A stretch of 64,000 nt of DNA, taken from assembly GCA_027563935.2 (NCBI GenBank), contig JANVAS020000239.1:434001-498000 (forward strand), in the 5' to 3' direction. This stretch comes from Costus lasius. Taxonomy: Eukaryota > Streptophyta > Magnoliopsida > Zingiberales > Costaceae. The notes below the pieces were generated by a model. It was not told the DNA's origin and did no database searches. It saw only the letters and a list, made by a program, of their open reading frames with translations. Position numbers and translations under genes: made by a program. Positions 57,667 to 64,000 of the stretch are shown here, piece by piece. How positions within the stretch are numbered: the first letter of the stretch is position 1; the number at the start of each line of letters is the position of its first letter.

Positions 57667-59447
57667 GGTGTTCGTTGCTGCAGGAATCTACAACAATGCA
57701 AGAACAGCAAGGTCAGTATCAATGTAGAGAATCAATCCAGGACTTAAGAAAGATTCTTTTCTCACTATTTTATCTGGCTGAAAAATCCAGAAAAAATAGC
57801 CCAAAAGAGTAGAACTCTTTTAGTGAGATGGGATCCAGATTTCATACTTGGTCTCCGCGTCCCGCTCAGGCGAGATAAGATGCACAGAGAGTACAAGCAC
57901 TAATCTCTGGTAGGCTGTCCCAGCCAATCGCCAACCCGTGCGATTCCCCTTCATCTGGGCAATCCAGCTGACTGTGCCAACTGAGTTGGTACAACACAGT
58001 CTCTGACCCCACAGATGGCTGCCTCCATGCGCTACCATATGCGCCACATATGTAGCCTACATGGTCAAGCTGACCCGACCTACTCCCTGGACCACCACGT
58101 GCTATGCTGAGCAACGAGAAGTGATAAATCCCTTCTCTGTAACACGCAGGTGTAATCCAGCACCATCTGAAGATAGATGGACGTGCCCACTGAGTGGGTA
58201 CAACACGGCTCCAACGATAATCAGAACAGTGAGGTTTCGCGTCAGAAGGCTTATGAGCTTGATATTTTAGCGTTGGATTTTAACGGTCTTTTATCTTCTT
58301 CACTATCATGCAATTCCTATGGTGATAGCAGAAGATAAATAAATCATGCTGTTCTACTTATATAAACAATAAAAGAAAGCATGGATCTTATGTGGTAAAA
58401 GCCCATAGCCTAAGTAAGACCTTAATTAATTTAAGTCTTCACTTGCTTTTCTTCATGGGACTTTTGCTGCTCATTTGGCCCAATCCAGGGCCCAAGCGCC
58501 ATCTGCAGCTCAGGTGCGCCCACCAGGAATATGCGCCTGTCCCAGAGTCGAACCCTGGACCTCCCACCTGGTCAAGCCACTGCTGCATGCGCCTCTGCCA
58601 AGTGTGCTTTGTGCTCTTGTCTGATTAACTTACAAATTAATCTATCTAGACAAGATTGACACGCAGGTCAATTACACTTTATAAATTTAAATACAATGTG
58701 ATACGCAGATCACAATAATTAATTTACAACTTTAATACAGGCACGCAGGCCCCAGCACAGCACACATTTAACATGGGCAGCCCACATAAGAATAAATAAA
58801 CATACATATGGCATCAATCAACATGCGATCCAACCATGAAAATAAAAGTTTTGAAAAACCCCATTGGCATCAATTTTATTTTCCTTATATGCCCTTACTA
58901 CCTTACAACGGTCCATTACTAGGGATCCACTCATCATTTCTAGTTAGATCCACTACCCTTACATGCACCAAGTCCTAACTGATTTGAGTCGACCAAATGG
59001 TCAACTATGCATGCGCTAGGGCTGAACGACCACAATGAGGTCTGGCAAGCGGGTGTGACCCCGGGCATAACTCATGTGCGTTCAAGGTTGTCTCAATCAG
59101 ACATCGCTACACGCCTGTCTGCAGTCGACCTATAGCCACCTCATGCTTGCGCACAGGTGCTATGTGGTCAACCCATCTAGGCTGTCAGATGGTCTGATCA
59201 GACTATTTGGATCTAACCTAGATGATGACTTCAATCCTAATAACCCATCTAAGGGTTTACAGTAAGGCCTTAGATCTAATGAGAGGCGCGCATGTGAAGT
59301 AGTTTTTGAAGAAAACAACTATGCGCCAATCAACAACAAACAAATACAAGTATTTTCGCATATGAAAACTTATCATGTATTTTACGCATGTTATGAAGAT
59401 CTAAGCATACATGGATCACAAAGCAATCATATGAACATATAAAACCG
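57667..59447 (-). other. E4 leader
   Basis: Copia-A leader with junction fold 57761-57827, odd palindromes near 57980 and 58190, tRNA-like block near 58545-58605 (B box GGTTCGACTCT, A box TGGCAGAGGCG on the minus strand) and the 12-nt palindrome at 59192-59203. Confidence 0.75.
57761..57827 (-). ncRNA. Three-way-junction-like fold (E4)
   Basis: Closing stem CTCACTA/TAGTGAG and arm A AAAGAGT-TCT-ACTCTTT intact. Arm B GGCTA/CAGCC has one mismatch, plausible in this decayed copy. Confidence 0.55.
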
Positions 59448-59459
59448 CCTCTGATACCA
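59448..59459 (-). other. E4 primer-binding site
   Basis: ctctgatacca read on the minus strand gives TGGTATCAGAG beside the LTR end. Confidence 0.85.
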
Positions 59460-59461
59460 AT

Positions 59462-59483
59462 TGTGAGTCCCCTAACCTTAGGG
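59462..59483 (-). repeat. E4 5' LTR stub
   Basis: tgtgagtcccctaaccttaggg is the reverse of a Copia-A LTR end (..GGGGACTCACA). taggg (59479-59483) is the presumed left target duplication of E5. Confidence 0.8.
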
Positions 59484-61156
59484 TGTTGGGGTATGCCCTT
59501 AAGGCTAATGTTTGAGGCCTTGGGATTGTAATAGTATCATGTATAAACTCTTATGTTTATAAAGGCATGGTTGTTATTCAGGTTGTTATATTGTCTGCTG
59601 CAATAATTGTACTTCTGAATAATGTCTCAAAGCTGTTCAGCTAGGCTGACATGCTGTTAAGTCCTTAGTCGATATATCTTGGTGAACATGAGACAGCCTT
59701 GATATGGTTAAGACTAATATGTGTTCTAATCATATAGGATGCTTCGAGCATGGAATAAGATGTAGACTCATGGGTACATTGGATGTACTGGACAGACCCT
59801 ACTAGGTTATTAAATTGGTTGTCACAATGTGAATAATCCTTGAATGCGACAAGTGGCACATTTCCTTTGGCTTGAGATCACTTGTGTTTTCTAAATGATG
59901 ATTGTCATTGTTTTGAGGTAGTTCAATATCATTTGAAACATAATGATTATAGACTATCTTGGATGGTGAGCTTGAATCAGGTTAGGGCACTAGTGATAGA
60001 TATAGGATTGCCGTCTCCTTAATTGGAGTGTGATGTTCTAAAGGGGCCCCCTGGATGAGATGATTGAGAAAGTGTATGGCCATACCCAGGTGACTGTGTT
60101 CATCTGTTCTAATCATACTTATCATATTGGAGCTACAAGCTTGACACGCTTGTCCAATAAGGACATCCAGTGGCAAAGGAAAGATGCATGCCTTGTGAGT
60201 TGGATTCACACTTGTGCTGTGGTTTGGGTGTAGTCTTGGAAGACTCTTTCCTTTATATCGGGAGACAGTGATGTGTTGCTAGATACCCCTCACTGATCGT
60301 GATAACGTAAGTTATCGTTACCGACATTTAAAGGAAACCCTCAGGGTCGCACAATTTGATGATATGGCTTACTTAAGTCAGATCGTGTGGACTGAATTAT
60401 TCAGGTTCAGTTTAAAGGGATTTAATCTCTGATTGTAAGTGAGATCTGGTCTGATCATGTTTGATTGATTAGGGCTTGAGATCGGTAAGCTTCGATCAAG
60501 AGAATGGATGCTAGATCGGTAAGATCAGGGGCATCAAGAGATGAACGGTTAGATCTGGAACCTTAGAGTTTATTATGATCTAGACCAAATTGCTTGGGTT
60601 AATTGGTCTTTGAACCAAACCAAATTGAACCAGCTCATCATGTGAGCGTATGGTTCAAGTGAAGAGGTTTTTGCGATTGGGATAAACTCATGGTCACATG
60701 TGGAGGAGTGGTTTTCTATTTTTAGAAAACATGATCACTACGTGACCACAACTCACGCCTTCCTCTCGCCCTCTTGTCGTCTCTTGTTTTTCGTGTTCTT
60801 ACACTCTTTTGCGAGAGAAGAAGGTGGACGACATTGGTGAAAGTTTCGGCCAAGCAAAATTCTTCTCATCCCTTTCACTCGACAAGGACTCCTTAGAACC
60901 TTGCTAGCACAAGGAGCACTAAGGGAGTAGGCGACATCGTTTGTGTGCGGTACCTTAGGAGGAAAGCTCTCTTGCGATCTTCTTCCAAAGCTCCATCAAA
61001 GCGATGGCCATGGTATGAATCTTCTCTGATCTATACTAGTTCATGAAAGTTGATCATATGTCATGCAAAAGGTCATGAGAAACCCTTGCTTCCGCTTGAA
61101 TATTTATTGTTATGCGCCTATATATGGGTTTCGCTCCCCCTTGAAGGGGACTTTCA
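59484..61156 (+). repeat. E5 5' LTR
   Basis: 1673 bp, TGTTGGGG..GGGGACTTTCA. Confidence 0.94.
60266..60316 (+). promoter_or_regulatory. LTR twin-hairpin motif (E5)
   Basis: 18-nt-loop hairpin, then GATAAC-GTAA-GTTATC. Confidence 0.65.
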
Positions 61157-61158
61157 AT

Positions 61159-61169
61159 TGGTATCAGAG
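61159..61169 (+). other. E5 primer-binding site
   Basis: TGGTATCAGAG two bases after the LTR: initiator tRNA-Met complement. Confidence 0.92.
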
Positions 61170-62971
61170 GATGCGGTTCTTGCTTGTTCATATGTTTGCT
61201 TTCTTTGTGATCCTATGTATAGATCTATATGTTACATGCGAGAGTTGTGATAAGAGAATGTTACTGCTTGTGAGAGATGTTTTTCTCCTAGGCGCATGTA
61301 TTTCTTCTAGGCGCATATTGTATGTTTTCTCAAAAACTGATATTACATGCGCGACTCATTATAGATCTAAGGCCCTGCTTTAAACCCTTAGACGGGTTAT
61401 TAGGGTTGAAGTCATCCCCTAGGTTAGATCCAGACAGTCTGATCAGACCATCTGACAGCCTTGATGGGTTGACCAGATAGCACCTGTGCATAAGCACCTG
61501 GTGGCTATAGGTCGACTGCAGACAGGCGTGTAGCGATGTCTGGTTGAGACAACTAATGAACGCACATGAGTTAGGCCCGGGGTCACACCCGCTTGCCAGA
61601 CCTCACAGTGGTCGTTCAGCCCTGGCGTATGCATAGTTGACCACTGGGTCGACTCAAGTCAGTTAGGACTTGGTGCATGCAAGGGCAGTGGATCTGACTA
61701 GGTTGGATGAGTGGATCCCTAGTAATGGACCGTTGTAAGGTTGTAGGGCAAATAAGGAAATTAAAATTGATGCCTATGGGGTTTTCGAAATTTAATTTCA
61801 TGATTGGATCACATGTTGATTGATGCCTATGTATGTTTATTTATTCTTATGTGGGCTGCCCATGTTAATTGTGTGCTGTGCTGGGGCCTGCGTGCCTGGA
61901 AATTAAAGTTGTAAATTAATTATTGTGATCTGCGTATCACATTGTATTTAATTTATAAAGTGTAATTGACCTGCGTGTCAATCTTGTCTAGATAGATTAA
62001 TTTGTAAGTTAATCAGACAAGAGCATAGAGCACACTTGGCAGAGGCGCATGCAGCAGTGGCTTGACCAGGTGGGAGGTCTAGGGTTTGACCCTAGGACAG
62101 GCGCATTTTCCCTGGTGGGCGCACCTAAGCTGCAGTTGGCGCTTGGGCCCTGGTTTGGGCCAGATGAGCAGCAAAAGACCCATGAAGAAAAGCAAGTGAA
62201 GACTTAAGTTGATTAAGGTCTTACTTAGGCTATGGGCTTTTACCACATAAGATCCATGCTTTCTTTTATTGTGTAAATAAGTAGAACAGCATGATTTATT
62301 TATCTTCTGCTATCACCATAGGAATTGCATGATAGTGAAGAAGATAAAAGACCGTTAAAATCCAACGCTAAAATATCAAGCTCGTATGCCTTCTGACGCG
62401 AAACCTCACTGTTCTGATTATCGTTGGAGCCGTGTTGTACCCACTCAGTGGGCACGTCCATCTATCTTCAGACGGTGCGGGATTACACCTGCGTGTTACA
62501 GAGAAGGGATTTATCGCTTCTCGTTGCTCAGCATAGCACGTGGTGGTCCAGGGAGTAGGTCGGGTCAGCTTGACCATGTAGGCTACATATGTGGCGCATA
62601 TGGTAGCGCATGGAGGCAGCCATCTGTGGGGTCAGAGATTGTGTTGTACCAACTCAGTTGGCACAGTCTGCTGGATTGCCCAGATGAAGGGGAATCGCAC
62701 GGGTTGGCGATTGGCAGTCATTGCCTACCAGAAATTAGTGCTTGTACTCTCTGTGCATCTTATCTCGCCTGAGCGGGACGCGGAGACCAAGTATGAAATC
62801 TGGATCCCATCTCGCTAAAAGAGTTCTACTCTTTCGGGCTGTTTTGCTGGATTTTTCAGCCAGATAAAATAGTGAGAAAAAGGATCATTCTTAAGTCCTG
62901 AATTGATTCTTTACATTGATACTGACCTTGCTGTTCTTGCATTGTTGTAGATACCTGCAGCAACGAACACC
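61170..62971 (+). other. E5 leader
   Basis: 12-nt palindrome 61437-61448, tRNA-like block 62036-62095 with a weakened B box, odd palindromes near 62440 and 62650, and junction fold 62811-62876. Short frames here are not supported. Confidence 0.75.
62811..62876 (+). ncRNA. Three-way-junction-like fold (E5)
   Basis: CTCGCTA with TAGTGAG (A-U replaced by G.U), arm A AAAGAGT-TCT-ACTCTTT, arm B GGCTG/CAGCC. Confidence 0.6.
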
Positions 62972-64000
62972 ATGAGCTTCAATGTGCGATCCCTACTGGA
63001 AAGGGAGAAGTTTGCTGGGCCGAACTTCTCAGACTGGTTCGGACACCTTAAGATTGTTCTTAAGGCAGAGAGGAAACTGTATGTCCTCGAGATGGCTATA
63101 CCGCCTCAACCCGCTCCGAACGCCGCAAGGGCGGTTCAGGATGCTTATGAAAAGCACGTCAATGATAGCATTGATGTCGCTTGCCTGATGCTAGCGTCTA
63201 TGACGCCACCGCTGCAGCGTCAGCATGAGGATATGTCTGCTATAGACATGATAGCAAACCTCAAGATGCTGTATGCTGCACAGGCGAGGACAGAACGCTA
63301 TAATTTGACAAAGCTGTTCTTTCAGAGCAAACTGGCTGAAGGGAGCCCAGTGGGGGCTCACGTGCTCAAGATGATTGGGCACAAGGAGGCTCTAGAGAAA
63401 CTGGGGCATACCATCAACCAGGAGCTTGCTGTAGACATCATTCTGCAGTCTCTCCCGCCCTCTTTCGATGCGTTCATTATTAACTTTAATATGAACAAAA
63501 TCGATTGTACTCCGGCAGAGCTGCTGAATATGCTCTTGACTACTGAGGAGACTCTGAAGGGAAAGCCTTCGACCTCTGTCTTAATGGTTCCTTCTAGGAA
63601 CAAGAAGAAGGGGAAGAAGGGCAAGGCCCCTGTCAAGAGTTACAGCAAGGCTCTGAAGCAAAAAGTTAAGCGGTCAAAGGAATACAGATGTTTCCACTGT
63701 GGCCAGCTGGGTCACTGGAAAAAGGACTGTAAAGCACTCCAAGGAGACAAGAGGGGAAGCATCGCTTCTGGCTCAGGTATTTACGTGACGGAAGTCATGG
63801 TTTTATCTTCTTCTATTTCATGGGTGTTGGACACTGCATGTGGAGTTCACATTTGTTCAAATGTGCAGGAACTCAAGAGAAGAAGGCAGGTGGGACAGCA
63901 TGAGGTGGACCTACGAGTTGGAAACGGGGCACGGGTTGCTGCTGTTGCTGTAGGAGACTATTTCATCTCTTTGCCATCTGGAATTGTATTAGAACTGAAC
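62972..64000 (+). CDS. E5 copia gag-protease, open to window end
   Basis: ATG at 62972 (MSFNVRSLLEREKF) in the context gaacaccATGagc shared with E2. 343 codons without a stop reach base 64000: gag capsid, basic linker, zinc knuckle CFHCGQLGHWKKDC at about 240-253, protease WVLDTACGVHIC, then the region before the pre-integrase domain. Gag forms the particle and the protease cleaves the polyprotein. Since E1 keeps an open frame and E5 shows no defect so far, E5 could be a coding-competent copy, but integrase, RT and RNase H lie outside. Confidence 0.85.
   Translation, partial: MSFNVRSLLEREKFAGPNFSDWFGHLKIVLKAERKLYVLEMAIPPQPAPNAARAVQDAYEKHVNDSIDVACLMLASMTPPLQRQHEDMSAIDMIANLKMLYAAQARTERYNLTKLFFQSKLAEGSPVGAHVLKMIGHKEALEKLGHTINQELAVDIILQSLPPSFDAFIINFNMNKIDCTPAELLNMLLTTEETLKGKPSTSVLMVPSRNKKKGKKGKAPVKSYSKALKQKVKRSKEYRCFHCGQLGHWKKDCKALQGDKRGSIASGSGIYVTEVMVLSSSISWVLDTACGVHICSNVQELKRRRQVGQHEVDLRVGNGARVAAVAVGDYFISLPSGIVLELN

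Larger units (their letters stand above)
54749..59483 (-). mobile_element. Copia-A element E4, cut at both ends
   Basis: Minus strand. The 3' side stops inside the RT (YVDDIL) at about 54749-54751, where G2 gag begins, so RNase H and the 3' LTR are missing. The 5' side keeps gag, leader and primer site plus 22 bp of the 5' LTR (59462-59483) before E5 interrupts. The rest of that LTR should lie beyond the window after E5. Confidence 0.9.
59484..64000 (+). mobile_element. Copia-A element E5 (runs off the window)
   Basis: LTR 59484-61156, primer site, leader and the first 343 codons of an open polyprotein frame. Its right end is outside the window. Inserted in E4 in opposite orientation, so E4 and E5 leaders and gag genes form an inverted repeat. 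Confidence 0.93.

Overview
The window is plant nuclear DNA made almost entirely of nested LTR retrotransposons. I see no host gene, no rRNA gene, no genuine tRNA gene and no CRISPR array. Evidence for a plant: Ty1/copia and Ty3/gypsy polyproteins (one with a chromodomain-like end), 1.7-2.6 kb LTRs, primer sites for initiator tRNA-Met (TGGTATCAGAG) and for tRNA-Asp (TGGCGCCGTTGCCGGGG), and 5-bp target duplications. A repeat-rich flowering plant is likely; the species cannot be told.

Layout. (1) 1-962: unassigned repeat-like DNA, then a scrap of the leader of a copia family called here Copia-B. (2) 963-43137: the 3' part of a gypsy element (G1). Its RNase H is split by a gypsy solo LTR (1096-3009). 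Its 3' LTR starts at 4688 and is opened by three insertions: a non-autonomous LTR element N (5045-20858), and two Copia-A elements, E2 (20982-30192) and E3 (32342-43110). N itself holds Copia-A element E1 (6491-17294, minus) and a solo LTR (17532-19209). E1 holds a solo LTR (9896-11591) and E3 holds another (35006-36690, minus). Target duplications support these nestings. (3) 43138-48716: two broken Copia-B copies facing each other, the minus copy split by a 2.2-kb solo LTR (44577-46742). (4) 48717-50742: a Tat/Athila-like gypsy LTR followed by three tandem copies of its primer site. (5) about 50760-54748: a gypsy LTR and gag (G2), cut in the gag zinc knuckle. (6) 54749-59483: Copia-A element E4 (minus), cut in its reverse transcriptase and interrupted 22 bp into its 5' LTR by E5 (59484 to the window end, plus).

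Copia-A elements share one plan: about 1.7-kb LTR, tRNA-iMet primer site, 1.8-kb leader, one gag-protease-integrase-RT-RNase H frame of about 1294 codons, a purine tract, and an LTR. E1 has an open frame apart from the inserted LTR. E2 has one stop, E3 four stops and no normal start, E4 three stops. E5 is open to the window edge.

The most notable signal is a set of RNA-like structures kept by base-pair changes across Copia-A copies and partly in Copia-B: a twin hairpin in every LTR (a GNRA-loop stem next to an invariant 18-nt loop), a perfect 12-nt palindrome downstream of the primer site, paired short palindromes, and a 65-nt three-way-junction-like fold about 95 nt before gag. These look like genomic-RNA dimerisation, packaging or translation signals and are not explained by the coding annotation.
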